From: Chlamydiota bacterium
GTDB lineage: Bacteria; Chlamydiota; Chlamydiia; Chlamydiales; JAAKFQ01
Assembly: GCA_011064725.1 (NCBI GenBank)
Contig: JAAKFQ010000005.1
Span: forward strand, 1-46,755
Length of the DNA stretch: 46,755 bases
Direction of reading: 5' to 3'
Part shown: positions 36,373 to 44,743 of the stretch, one piece after another
Position numbering within the stretch: the first letter of the stretch is position 1
Layout of the letters: every line of letters begins with the position of its first letter
Position numbers and translations under genes: made by a program
The notes under the pieces: model-generated
What the model was told of the DNA's origin: nothing
The model's input: only the letters and a program-made list of their open reading frames with translations
Database searches by the model: none

Positions 36373-37596
36373 ATGTCCACAATTACACATATTGATGCAA
36401 TAGAGATTTTAGATTCTAGGGCAAATCCCACCCTGCAAGTGACAGTTGCATGTAAAAATCACACAGCGACAGCCAGCGTTCCATCGGGAGCATCGGTGGG
36501 CTCAAAAGAGGCTTTTGAACTGCGCGATGGTGACAAAAAGCGCTATTTTGGAAAAGGGGTATTAAAAGCTAAAGAAAATGTGAAAGGTCCCATCTTTCAT
36601 CTTTTAAAAAGCAAAGATGTGTTAGATCAAAGCCATATTGATCAGCTTTTGATTGAGGAAGATGGCACACCGAACAAATCTAAGCTTGGAGCCAATGCGA
36701 TTCTAGGTGTTTCTTTGGCATGTGCAAAACTCAAAGCTAAAATAGAAAACAAGCCTCTCTATCGTTCGATTTGTACACAAAAACACTACCTGTTGCCTTG
36801 TCCTATGATGAATATTATTAATGGAGGTGCGCATGCAGATAATGCCATAGATTTCCAAGAATTTATGATTCGACCCGTGGGCGCAAAAACTTTTTCTCAA
36901 GCGATTCAAATGGGAGTGGAAGTTTTTCATACCCTAAAAAACTTACTTAAGAAAAAAAGCTATGTAACAGCTGTGGGGGATGAGGGAGGATTTGCTCCTC
37001 GCCTTCGTTCTAATGAAGAGGCGCTAGATCTCATTTGCCTAGCAATTGAACAAACACCTTACTCTTTGGGAAAAGAGATTACTCTTGCGCTTGATTGTGC
37101 TGCAAGTGAATTTTATGACAAAAAAACACATCGATATCTAGACAAAGACAGTGAGGCACACATAGACTATTTAGAAAAGCTTTCTAGAAATTATCCTATA
37201 GATTCTATAGAAGATGGGCTTGATGAAAATGATTGGGAAGGGTGGCAACTTTTAACGAAGCGCTTATCAAAATTGCAGATTGTGGGAGATGATATTTTTG
37301 TGACCAATCCACAGCTGTTACAAGAAGGCATTGATCAAAATGTTGCGAATGCTGTGTTAATTAAGCCCAATCAGATAGGCACGTTGACGCAAACGCTTCA
37401 AGCTATCGATTTGGCACATCAAAATCAGTACAAAACCATTATTTCCCATCGTTCTGGCGAAACAGAAGACACATTTATTGCAGATCTTGCTGTGGCAAAA
37501 AACTGCCTGCAAATCAAAACAGGTTCTCTATGTAGAACAGACCGTACATGTAAGTACAATCGTCTACTTACTATCGAACACAACCTGAAATCCTAG
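36373..37596 (+). CDS. eno: Enolase
   Basis: 407 aa, somewhat short of the usual 420-430. Interconverts 2-phosphoglycerate and phosphoenolpyruvate. Motifs present: [54 protein letters not shown], catalytic Lys in [18 protein letters not shown] and IKTGS. The segment after the last Lys reads GSLCRTDR where most enolases have GxxSRSDR/ER. AAGG lies just before the ATG, two bases after rsgA; probable third gene of the operon. Confidence 0.97.
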   Translation: MSTITHIDAIEILDSRANPTLQVTVACKNHTATASVPSGASVGSKEAFELRDGDKKRYFGKGVLKAKENVKGPIFHLLKSKDVLDQSHIDQLLIEEDGTPNKSKLGANAILGVSLACAKLKAKIENKPLYRSICTQKHYLLPCPMMNIINGGAHADNAIDFQEFMIRPVGAKTFSQAIQMGVEVFHTLKNLLKKKSYVTAVGDEGGFAPRLRSNEEALDLICLAIEQTPYSLGKEITLALDCAASEFYDKKTHRYLDKDSEAHIDYLEKLSRNYPIDSIEDGLDENDWEGWQLLTKRLSKLQIVGDDIFVTNPQLLQEGIDQNVANAVLIKPNQIGTLTQTLQAIDLAHQNQYKTIISHRSGETEDTFIADLAVAKNCLQIKTGSLCRTDRTCKYNRLLTIEHNLKS

Positions 37597-37667
37597 CCCT
37601 TCTGCTAGAATTGTGACCTTGCATAAATTTTTTTATTTTTGTAGGGTGCAGGAAAAGGAAAATTTTC

Positions 37668-38045
37668 ATGATTATTGCGTGTTTTGGAGAGGCAAAAAAG
37701 GGGAAGATGGCAACTCCTTACTATATTAAGAACACCGACCATCTCTATGAGAATTTAGGTGAGCCGATCAAAGATACACAAGGCTTAGATTTTGCAATCA
37801 AAACATTGCATTCCAACCAAGCTGTATTATTTTTCCGGGTAGAGGACGAGGGCCTTTCTAAAGAACATTACCTTAAAGGGCTCAACTTTCTAAAGAAAAA
37901 CACTTTGCAAAAACGCCTTTTAGGTATTTACCTTGCAGGTTGTTTTGACCCAGATGTGGTTCATATGGCGACAAGCGTCTGCATGTTTCATAAAACACTT
38001 CTACTGGCCACTCAAAAAGAATTAATAGACTATTTAACCCTCTAG
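37668..38045 (+). CDS. Unknown small protein
   Basis: 125 aa, not recognised. Mixed alpha/beta sequence without signal peptide or membrane segment; three of its four Cys lie in ACFGEA, AGCFDPD and SVCMFHK. AGGAAAAGG precedes the ATG. The 71-base gap after eno contains two overlapping weak promoter-like pairs (TTGTGA or TTGCAT with a 17-base spacer), so it may have its own promoter. It converges with ahpC with a 6-base gap. Confidence 0.65.
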   Translation: MIIACFGEAKKGKMATPYYIKNTDHLYENLGEPIKDTQGLDFAIKTLHSNQAVLFFRVEDEGLSKEHYLKGLNFLKKNTLQKRLLGIYLAGCFDPDVVHMATSVCMFHKTLLLATQKELIDYLTL

Positions 38046-38051
38046 ATCGAG

Positions 38052-38651
38052 TTAGCTTAATGAAGGTGTATGGGCGAAAAAATCTTCTAAACCTTCGAGG
38101 GTGGGGGTGATGGCTCTTTGACCACTTTCCCAGTTAGCTGGGCACACTTCACCATTTTGCTCAAAATAGATTAAAGCATCCAAAATACGCAGCGCTTCTT
38201 TGCAAGAACGTCCTAGAGGCAAATCATTAATGAGCTGATGGCGCACAATGCCTTCTGTATCGATGAGAAATAAACCCCGATACGCAATGGCTTCATCTTC
38301 TTTCAATACCCCATATTGCTTGGAGATGTGTCTTGTCATGTCTGAGATAAGCGGATAGGTAATGCCTTCGATTCCTCCCTTGGAACGCGGTGTATTTAGC
38401 CATGCTAGATGGCAATTTGGCGAGTCGACGCTAATTGCGATAAGTTCACAGTTTCTTTGAGAAAAGAGGTGTTTAGCTTCTTCAAAAGCAATCAATTCTG
38501 TTGGGCAAACAAATGTAAAATCTAGTGGATAAAAAAGTAAAAGCACAAATTTCCCTTGATAATTTGCTAGGGAAAAATCGTCGACAATTTTGCCCTTAAC
38601 GACAGCTTTTGCTTCAAAATGGGGGGCTTGATTTCCAATGAGTATATGCAT
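38052..38651 (-). CDS. ahpC: Typical 2-Cys peroxiredoxin
   Basis: 199 aa. Peroxidatic Cys49 in DFTFVCPTEL and resolving Cys170 in GEVCPANW, with the usual YPLDFT lead-in. Reduces hydrogen peroxide and organic peroxides in the cytoplasm. It follows the metallo-hydrolase by eight bases on the minus strand, so both are probably one transcript. Confidence 0.96.
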   Translation of the reverse strand: MHILIGNQAPHFEAKAVVKGKIVDDFSLANYQGKFVLLLFYPLDFTFVCPTELIAFEEAKHLFSQRNCELIAISVDSPNCHLAWLNTPRSKGGIEGITYPLISDMTRHISKQYGVLKEDEAIAYRGLFLIDTEGIVRHQLINDLPLGRSCKEALRILDALIYFEQNGEVCPANWESGQRAITPTLEGLEDFFAHTPSLS

Positions 38652-38659
38652 ATTTTCTC

Positions 38660-39295
38660 TCAGTTTAAACTAAATTGTTTTTCTGGGTCTTTTAGCCAAG
38701 ATTCTTTTTCTATTGTCGTTGTGGGGCCGTGTCCTGGAACCACCAAGGTTTTCGGCGGCAGTTTTGAAAGCATGATAAGAGAATCTTTCATTTTTTCTTT
38801 TCGAGCTGTAGGCAAATCAAGGCGTCCGATCGCGTTTTTAAAAAAAGTGTCGCCCGAGATTAAAACTTGTTGGTTTTCTAAATAAAAGCAAAGACTTCCT
38901 GGCGTATGCCCGGGTGTATGCAACACTTTAATTTGCAGTTGTCCAAGTGGCAAAATTTGATTGTGCGTTAACTGCTTGCAAGCATCGATTTTCTCCATGG
39001 GAATGGGGGCACGTAATTGATCCGATCCTGGATCTAAAAGATTTGGTATGTCGTCTTTGTGTGCAAAAACATCTACGTTATAAAACAGCTTTACTTTTGC
39101 CAAATCTAAAACGTGATCCCAATGCGAGTGCGTGATTAAAATCATGCTGATATGAAGATGATTTTCACTAACGATTTGCTGGATTTTTTCCAGAGAACCA
39201 AAAGAAGGATCTACGATCGCAGCTTGTTTTGTTTTGGGACAAAATAGAAGAATCGTATTCGTACTTACAGGTCCAGATACAATAATTTCATACAT
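38660..39295 (-). CDS. Metallo-beta-lactamase-fold hydrolase, glyoxalase II-like
   Basis: 211 aa from the ATG at 39295, placed six bases after GGAG; a GTG at 39307 is less likely. Zinc motif THSHWDH (55-61), further ligands in HTPGHTPGS, SGDTFF and PGHGP. By family it hydrolyses a thioester such as S-lactoylglutathione or acts as a general hydrolase; substrate unknown. Located between tRNA-Arg (21 bases upstream) and ahpC on the same strand. Pairing with a peroxiredoxin suggests a role in thiol or stress metabolism, an inference only. Confidence 0.88.
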   Translation of the reverse strand: MYEIIVSGPVSTNTILLFCPKTKQAAIVDPSFGSLEKIQQIVSENHLHISMILITHSHWDHVLDLAKVKLFYNVDVFAHKDDIPNLLDPGSDQLRAPIPMEKIDACKQLTHNQILPLGQLQIKVLHTPGHTPGSLCFYLENQQVLISGDTFFKNAIGRLDLPTARKEKMKDSLIMLSKLPPKTLVVPGHGPTTTIEKESWLKDPEKQFSLN

Positions 39296-39316
39296 ATACA
39301 TCTCCACATTGAAAAT

Positions 39317-39390
39317 TGCACCGGAGAGGACTCGAACCTCTAACCTCCCGGTTCGTAGCCGGGTACTCTATCCGATTGAGCTACCGGTGC
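39317..39390 (-). tRNA. tRNA-Arg (ACG)
   Basis: Read on the minus strand: acceptor stem GCACCGG / CCGGTGC, D arm with AGCTCAATCGGATAGAG, anticodon stem CCCGG / CCGGG with loop CTACGAA (anticodon ACG), and T arm GAGGTTCGAGTCCTC. Discriminator A; the CCA end is not encoded. The wobble A is expected to be converted to inosine. It may be transcribed together with the hydrolase and ahpC. Confidence 0.97.
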
Positions 39391-39472
39391 TAATGAGGTT
39401 ATTCTCTCTAATTTTGGGTTTTGGGGCAATTTTTTTTTGGGAAAAGAACTGTTTTATGCTAAAATGTTTTTG

Positions 39473-40174
39473 ATGCAACTAAAGACGAACAAACAACTTC
39501 ACACTCACATTGAGCCTTCGTGGCAAGCGGTTTTAAAAGAAGAATTTGAAAAACCGTATATGCAAGAATTAGCGCTATTTTTAAAAGAAGAGCGTTCAAA
39601 TCACATTCCTGTTTATCCCGAAAAAAAAGACGTTTTTCATGCATTTGATCTATGTCCTTTTGATCAGTTGAATGTTGTGATTATTGGGCAAGATCCTTAT
39701 CACAATCCTAACCAAGCACATGGGTTGTGTTTTTCTGTAAAACATGGAATCAAACCACCGCCAAGCCTTGTCAATATCTATAAAGAACTCAAGGCAGATC
39801 TAGGCATTTGTCCCCCTGAGCATGGCAATTTGGAAGCGTGGGCAAAACAGGGCGTGTTGCTCTTAAATGCGACAATGACTGTAAGGGCCCATAGTCCCAA
39901 ATCCCATTATGGAAAAGGGTGGGAACGTTTTACGGACAAAGTGTGTGAATGTATTGTAGAAAAAAAAGATCCTGTGGTGTTTGTTTTGTGGGGCAAATCG
40001 GCACAAGATAAATGTTTACATATTTTAAACGAAGCAAATACACACCATTTAATTTTGAAAGCGGCGCATCCGTCACCCTATTCAGCAGAGCGCTTTTTTG
40101 GCTGTCGTCATTTTTCCAAAATCAATCGCTTTTTAAAGCAAAATGGCAAGAAAGAGATTCTTTGGCAGCTTTAG
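39473..40174 (+). CDS. ung: Uracil-DNA glycosylase
   Basis: 233 aa from the ATG at 39473; the ATG at 39464 is equally possible, while the TTG at 39437 is unlikely. Family 1 UDG: water-activating motif GQDPYH (72-77), LLLNATMTV, and HPSPYS near the C-terminus where most family members have HPSPLS. Removes uracil from DNA. It diverges from tRNA-Arg. No clear ribosome binding site; the T-rich stretch before it includes a possible -10 (TATGCT). Confidence 0.95.
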   Translation: MQLKTNKQLHTHIEPSWQAVLKEEFEKPYMQELALFLKEERSNHIPVYPEKKDVFHAFDLCPFDQLNVVIIGQDPYHNPNQAHGLCFSVKHGIKPPPSLVNIYKELKADLGICPPEHGNLEAWAKQGVLLLNATMTVRAHSPKSHYGKGWERFTDKVCECIVEKKDPVVFVLWGKSAQDKCLHILNEANTHHLILKAAHPSPYSAERFFGCRHFSKINRFLKQNGKKEILWQL

Positions 40175-40263
40175 ACCCAGCAGATTAAAATTTTTCATTG
40201 ATATTCCTTAACTAATCCTAAATACGCATATGTTAAAATAGAAGTATTAAAAAGGAGGTTTTT

Positions 40264-40641
40264 ATGTACAATCATTTAATAAAGACGGGTTTTTTAGAAT
40301 TAGAAGAGGAAGGGGAAACACTTGTATTTTTCATTGATCAGCAGAATCAATTGCAGTTTGTAGGCTCATTTTGTGAAGAGCTTGAATATACCTCTTCAAG
40401 CGTCAAATCTTTTTTTGAATCCTTAACATTTAACCGTGATTTGCATGCATTAAATCTAACTATAGATTTTAATGAAGAAACAAATCTCCATTTTATCAAT
40501 GGAACTTTTCAAATACCCGCATCTTCTTGTGAATTTATGGGGCTTTTATCTTTAATTAAGGACCAGGTATTGAATTTAAAACACAAATTCCACGATGCAT
40601 TGGAAACAGATCTCCTCCCCATAAAACGATTTAACCACTAA
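40264..40641 (+). CDS. Unknown small acidic protein, possible secretion chaperone
   Basis: 125 aa with a strong AAAGGAGG five bases before the ATG. Acidic, no signal peptide, alternating beta strands (ETLVFFIDQQNQLQFVG) between helices. Size, acidity and fold pattern resemble class I type III secretion chaperones, but no diagnostic motif is seen; treat that as a guess. Followed by an independently promoted gene of unknown function, which could be a partner. Confidence 0.6.
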   Translation: MYNHLIKTGFLELEEEGETLVFFIDQQNQLQFVGSFCEELEYTSSSVKSFFESLTFNRDLHALNLTIDFNEETNLHFINGTFQIPASSCEFMGLLSLIKDQVLNLKHKFHDALETDLLPIKRFNH

Positions 40642-40698
40642 GTATAAGAAGGTTGAGTTTTTTCCTGTTTTTTACCACCCAATATGTAAAGAAAAAAA

Positions 40699-40727
40699 TT
40701 GAAAATTTTTTTTTAATGTCATAAAAT
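40699..40727 (+). promoter_or_regulatory. Sigma-66 type promoter
   Basis: TTGAAA (40699-40704) and TAAAAT (40722-40727) with a 17-base A/T-rich spacer, about 40 bases before the gene at 40769. The best promoter match I found in the window. Confidence 0.65.
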
Positions 40728-40768
40728 GGATTCAAAAATGTTTTTAACAAAAAAAGAGGGGTAAAGAT

Positions 40769-41533
40769 ATGACATCACCATCAGTTCAGTCAAATCAGTT
40801 TTCAAGATTTCAACAAATGAACAAATACATCATGGATGTGCGAGGCCTTGCCAATACTATGATTGTATTTGGTGGAGTTTCAAAATTTATAGCTGCATAT
40901 GTTCCAAAACATAAAGAAAGTGCCTTAGGGTTCAATGATGGATTCAGAGTTTTTTCTGTTTTAGGAGATATTTGTGATGTGGCTGAAGGAGTTTCCAAGT
41001 TGTCAGAAAAGCAAGTTGTATTAGGGTTGCACAAGACTCTTTATCATGGTGTAAGAACCTTAGAACTATTCGTAGAGTGGAAAAAATTGACAGCTTTAGA
41101 CAGTCCAGTCGTAAAAGATTGTTTAGAAATTACAAAAAGATTCGGAGCCATTTTGGGATTTGGTCACTATCTGGAACAAACTCGAAAAGACTTTCTTGAT
41201 ATTCCTAAAATAGAAGACGTCAGCACGAAGGTGAAAGTCTGCGAAAAAGTTAGAGGAACAGTCTTAAATCAACCAGACGTAGAGATGACTGCATCACGAG
41301 AACAATCTTGGAAACGTGCACAGTGCTTAGAATCGTTCTTCCGCGCGGTCACTTTTTTAATTTCTGCTATGAACATGCCTTGGAAACATGCAACAGAAAA
41401 TCTAGTACTTGCATCACGCGTTGCAACAGCTTTGGCAAATATGTCATATTTTCATGTAGAGCATGAAGCTTATAACGACGCGAATCCAGTTGATAAGAAA
41501 GGAAATCCAATTGCCACATTGTCAGGGAGTTAG
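40769..41533 (+). CDS. Unknown protein, stand-alone transcription unit
   Basis: 254 aa, not recognised. Begins with a Ser/Gln-rich, polar N-terminus (MTSPSVQSNQF) without a signal peptide, followed by a largely helical body; a moderately hydrophobic stretch is seen (FRAVTFLISAMNMPW). GAGGGG lies before the ATG. It has its own good promoter and a strong terminator, so it is a single-gene unit. The unstructured N-terminus and isolated regulation would suit a type III effector, but nothing in the sequence proves that. Confidence 0.7.
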   Translation: MTSPSVQSNQFSRFQQMNKYIMDVRGLANTMIVFGGVSKFIAAYVPKHKESALGFNDGFRVFSVLGDICDVAEGVSKLSEKQVVLGLHKTLYHGVRTLELFVEWKKLTALDSPVVKDCLEITKRFGAILGFGHYLEQTRKDFLDIPKIEDVSTKVKVCEKVRGTVLNQPDVEMTASREQSWKRAQCLESFFRAVTFLISAMNMPWKHATENLVLASRVATALANMSYFHVEHEAYNDANPVDKKGNPIATLSGS

Positions 41534-41594
41534 TAAGAATTTCAATAAAAAAGATAAAGCTCGTAATAAGAGTTAATCTGTAAAACAAACATAG

Positions 41595-41624
41595 AAGCCC
41601 AAGTATTTTGCTTGGGCTTTTTTT
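41595..41624 (+). terminator. Rho-independent terminator
   Basis: Perfect stem AAGCCCAAG / CTTGGGCTT (41595-41603 and 41611-41619) with a 7-base loop, followed by a run of T to 41624. Ends the transcript of the gene at 40769. Confidence 0.92.
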
Positions 41625-41646
41625 CTTTTTTTTGTAGCATAAAGCT

Positions 41647-42489
41647 ATGCAGGATGTTGTTGTTCCATTAATCACTCCGTTTACTTTAGATGGCAAAATC
41701 GATTTTGTTGTTTTAGAATCCCTGCTTTTGTTTCATCTTCAAAAAAAGACCTCTCAAATCTTGGTGCTGGGAACAACTGGAGAGGCCAATCTTTTAAGTT
41801 TTGAAGAAAAAAAAGCCATTATAGAAATCTCAGCGCATATTTTGGATGGGAAAAAACCACTCATTGTTGGCATCTCTTCTCCATCGACAAATGAAAGTGT
41901 TACACTATGTAAATTAGCCAAAGAGTATGGAGCTCAAAAGGTACTGTGTACACTTCCTTATTATGTAAAAACCACAAAAATGGGGCTTTTTAAACATTTT
42001 GAAGCTGTTCAAAATGTGGGGCTTGATGTGATTTTGTATGAAAATCCATCAAGAATTGGAGCCTCATTTTCTATAGGACTACTTAAAGAGCTTGAGCAAT
42101 TTGAAAAGATTCAAGGGATCAAGGCATCCACCACAAACTTAGAATGGATCCAAAGCGTGCAGTTGCAAACACGCTTTATGGTCTATTGCGGTGATGATTT
42201 TTTAATTCCTTCATTTTTGAAGATGGGCATTGTACATACAATTTCAGCAACGGCAAATCTTTTTCCAGATGAGATGTTTTTGCTAGGAGAAGAAGAGTTA
42301 GATATGCTCATGCTTCTAAACGTGCTCTATTTAGAACCTAATCCTATTGGACTTAAATACGCCATGTCCTTGAAAAATATGTGTCAAAATGTCCTTCGTT
42401 TGCCCCTTGTATGTGCAACTGAACATACTCAAAGCACCATAGATATTGCATTAGATAAATTGACACTACGCGCTACCTTCTACTCATAG
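41647..42489 (+). CDS. dapA: Dihydrodipicolinate synthase family
   Basis: 280 aa, slightly short. Class I aldolase-type TIM barrel: GTTGE (42-46), catalytic Tyr131 in YENPSRIG and Schiff-base Lys159 in GIKAST. By family it condenses pyruvate with aspartate semialdehyde, the first step to diaminopimelate; related sugar-acid lyases share these motifs. The last nine or so codons (from about LTLRATFYS) and the stop lie within repeat D, so the C-terminus may be a repeat-derived replacement. It begins about 20 bases after a terminator, leaving little room for a promoter. Confidence 0.85.
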   Translation: MQDVVVPLITPFTLDGKIDFVVLESLLLFHLQKKTSQILVLGTTGEANLLSFEEKKAIIEISAHILDGKKPLIVGISSPSTNESVTLCKLAKEYGAQKVLCTLPYYVKTTKMGLFKHFEAVQNVGLDVILYENPSRIGASFSIGLLKELEQFEKIQGIKASTTNLEWIQSVQLQTRFMVYCGDDFLIPSFLKMGIVHTISATANLFPDEMFLLGEEELDMLMLLNVLYLEPNPIGLKYAMSLKNMCQNVLRLPLVCATEHTQSTIDIALDKLTLRATFYS

Positions 42490-42615
42490 GAAGGCTGCAA
42501 AGAACGATCTACTTCGTATTCCTCCTCACACAACTCTTGTTGCGTTTGTCGGACATACTTGTAGCTCCCTTTTTTCGCTCTCCTTTTAAGTAGAATCTAT
42601 CGCGTAATATCAATT
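42461..42615 (+). repeat. MITE-like intergenic repeat, copy D
   Basis: About 155 bp, the most degraded copy. Left end TGACACTACGCGCTACCTT matches the left end of copy E (TGACCTTACGCACTACCTT); the right end is GCGTAATATCAATT. The central palindrome is shortened to CAAC / GTTG. It overlaps the end of dapA and is directly followed by copy E. Confidence 0.7.
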
Positions 42616-42768
42616 AACTGACCTTACGCACTACCTTTTGTTTATATGAGGGCTGCAAGGAACAATTGACTTCGTCTAACTCTTCATCCAACTCCCCGGA
42701 GTTGGATTTCATCGTTATCCTCGTATCTTGTCCCTTTCGCTCCTCTTCTAAATAAAATTTTTGCTTTA
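42616..42768 (+). repeat. MITE-like intergenic repeat, copy E
   Basis: Starts AACTGACCTTACGCA immediately after copy D. Palindrome arms ATCCAACTCC / GGAGTTGGAT with a two-base loop (42686-42707). The right inverted end is eroded (TTGCTTTAA in place of TTGCGTAAT). Together D and E fill nearly all of the 331-base gap between dapA and the outer-membrane protein; only a short leader with an AGGGGG ribosome binding site remains. Confidence 0.78.
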
Positions 42769-42820
42769 AAAAATTAAAAAAAATGCATACTGCGGTTTAG
42801 GACGTAAATTAGGGGGCATC

Positions 42821-43837
42821 ATGAAGAGGTTAGTAGTATTATTATGTTTTTTGAGTATAGCTTGTGCGCAAGAGGGGATTTTCGCATTCCCTGAAGTCAA
42901 ACAGGCCAATACGCAAAAAAATCCTGTTAAACACCCATCCACTACAGTGCATCCAAAAACAGAAGGATTTCCTGTCTCTTTTGCCTTCGGGTATGAGTTT
43001 TTACTCTCAAGGATTGTTTCCCCAAGATCTATTTATGCGTTATCTATGGCACCTGACTTTGTCGATTTGACCATTGTCAAAGGGGAAGCGCATTTTGTAG
43101 GATTTAATTTTACAGATGCACATAGAGCGTTTCTTTCATTAGGAACCCATGAGAATTTTTTTTGGGCAGCAGACGGATTTTACCTTAAGGACAGACAAAC
43201 ACGCAGCACTCAAGGTATAGTATTGATCCCTTTTCTTACTTTTTTTCTAGGGCCACCACTTCCTTTTGAAACAGCAGTAGCGACATCAAAAGTGTCTTTA
43301 CAATATCTTGATGGGCTGTTGTTTTATTCTGGAAAAGTTTCACGCTATTTTATTTTCGAGCCTTTCATCGGGGGGCGTTTCTTGCATCATTCCAATAGTT
43401 TTAATGCCGTCTATACAGATTCTAACTTTTTGAATGCAGAACTTGTCTTCAAAAACCAGATCAATGGCGGTGGAATTGTTGTCGGTTCTGGTGGAAAATT
43501 TATGCTCTCACCTCATGTCTACTTTTTTGGGAATTTTTCTTTAAATGGCATCGTTGGAAGACAGAAATATTCCACTGAGTTAGATGTTCCACAAAGCTCA
43601 GATGTGAAAATTATCGATTTTCCAGGTCGCAGATTAAAGCTTTTGACAGGCTTGCAGTATGCTGTTGGTTGTGGTGTGGACCTTGGTGTTGCTGGAAATT
43701 TTTCCACGTCTTTCAGAGTAGGCTATGAGCACATGACCTATTTTAAAGTGACCAGCTCAGACTTTTTACTTGATGTAGAAGCACCAGAAGACTTTGATAT
43801 GCAAGCGGTCACATTTGGCTTAGCATTTGGATATTAG
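42821..43837 (+). CDS. Probable outer-membrane beta-barrel protein
   Basis: 338 aa. Signal peptide (1-16, SIACA before Gln), a short Pro/Lys/Thr-rich mature N-terminus, then many amphipathic strands with aromatic girdles (FAFGYEFLLSRI, YFFGNFSLNGIVG, FRVGYEHMTYF) and a C-terminal FGLAFGY ending in an aromatic residue, as for Bam substrates. It may belong to the broad MOMP-like porin group found in non-Chlamydiaceae Chlamydiales (Legionella-MOMP-like), but I cannot confirm this by eye. AGGGGG precedes the ATG. Its promoter probably includes the worn end of repeat E. Confidence 0.75.
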   Translation: MKRLVVLLCFLSIACAQEGIFAFPEVKQANTQKNPVKHPSTTVHPKTEGFPVSFAFGYEFLLSRIVSPRSIYALSMAPDFVDLTIVKGEAHFVGFNFTDAHRAFLSLGTHENFFWAADGFYLKDRQTRSTQGIVLIPFLTFFLGPPLPFETAVATSKVSLQYLDGLLFYSGKVSRYFIFEPFIGGRFLHHSNSFNAVYTDSNFLNAELVFKNQINGGGIVVGSGGKFMLSPHVYFFGNFSLNGIVGRQKYSTELDVPQSSDVKIIDFPGRRLKLLTGLQYAVGCGVDLGVAGNFSTSFRVGYEHMTYFKVTSSDFLLDVEAPEDFDMQAVTFGLAFGY

Positions 43838-43981
43838 GATAACTCTAAAGAAGACGATCTAATACCACTTCTAAAAAATAAAGCCACAAATATGCTTATC
43901 TTTTCAGTTAGAACTTTCTTTTCGATCTCACAAACCAAAGTTGGTTTATATCGATCTCCAAACTGCGTTCTACTTGAAAAT

Positions 43982-44006
43982 CTAAAAACCTATTTTTAGC
44001 TTTATT
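43982..44006. terminator. Possible weak bidirectional terminator
   Basis: A/T-rich inverted repeat CTAAAAA / TTTTTAG with a four-base loop and a T-rich run after it, between the convergent outer-membrane gene and gp6D. Another perfect 7-bp hairpin (AAACCAA / TTGGTTT) lies at 43932-43947. Apart from these, the 171-base gap shows nothing. Confidence 0.35.
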
Positions 44007-44008
44007 TT

Positions 44009-44731
44009 TTAGAAGCGGTATAACTCATCTAAAAGCTTGCGCATGTGGGCTTGCTGTTTTGAAGTGAACTTGATTTTGGATTTTTGCACAGTGTGTACAA
44101 GCTTTTCTAGTTGAGATAAGACATTTTTACTTAAGCTTTGGCGACGCTTGTCTACTCGATCGAGGGGAAATTGATCGCGGATCATTTGCAAAAGTTCGTC
44201 TTTTGTCTGATTTTCAAACTGTTTTAAAAATTGCGCTTTTTTAGATGTAGAAATATTGCGAGATGAAAGGGCATAGATTGCCTGGCGAGGCATCGTGTCA
44301 ATCTTGGGTCTTAGATCTTTGGGCATCTCTAGATAAAATTCGTAGTATTGCAAAAGATTGTAGGGTGTTTGGCGATTGCCATAGGTGTCAATGAGCCAGG
44401 TGGTAAACGCGCCTTCTTTGTAGTTTTTCAGGATCGCTTGCGCCTGTTTAATTCTTTCTCCATGTAAAAGAGCGGCCTGGTTATTGATCGCTTTGATTTC
44501 TTGTGTCAGTTGCGCGAGTTTTTGAAAGTCTTTTTTGATGTTGCTTGTGTGATCTTGGAACTCTTCTAAAAATTCTTTCAAGTTTGCTTTTTCCACATCC
44601 GACATGTTGTAATTGCCAAACATGCCAGTAAATGTGTTGATTTCTCCTTGCGTCCTTTTTTCCACAAGCTCAGTCATTTTTTCAGAGTTTGTGGATTTCA
44701 TACGCTTTACGAGTAAATCTTTAAGTTTCAT
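44009..44731 (-). CDS. Pgp6-D-like protein (chromosomal homologue of plasmid gene)
   Basis: 240 aa. The central block (GAFTTWLIDTYGNRQTPYN, then YYEFYLEMP, then DTMPRQAIYALSSR) is characteristic of the chlamydial pGP6-D/CT583 family. Helical and basic near the C-terminus. Function is unknown; the plasmid form lies next to a ParA and influences plasmid maintenance. Here it follows parA by 12 bases on the same strand, as on the plasmid and in the Chlamydia chromosome, so the pair probably works together in DNA partition. Confidence 0.88.
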   Translation of the reverse strand: MKLKDLLVKRMKSTNSEKMTELVEKRTQGEINTFTGMFGNYNMSDVEKANLKEFLEEFQDHTSNIKKDFQKLAQLTQEIKAINNQAALLHGERIKQAQAILKNYKEGAFTTWLIDTYGNRQTPYNLLQYYEFYLEMPKDLRPKIDTMPRQAIYALSSRNISTSKKAQFLKQFENQTKDELLQMIRDQFPLDRVDKRRQSLSKNVLSQLEKLVHTVQKSKIKFTSKQQAHMRKLLDELYRF

Positions 44732-44743
44732 GGGTACACCTTT

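Noticed and set aside
38046-38051. Terminator between the convergent small gene and ahpC
   Set aside because: The six-base gap has no inverted repeat; no signal visible.
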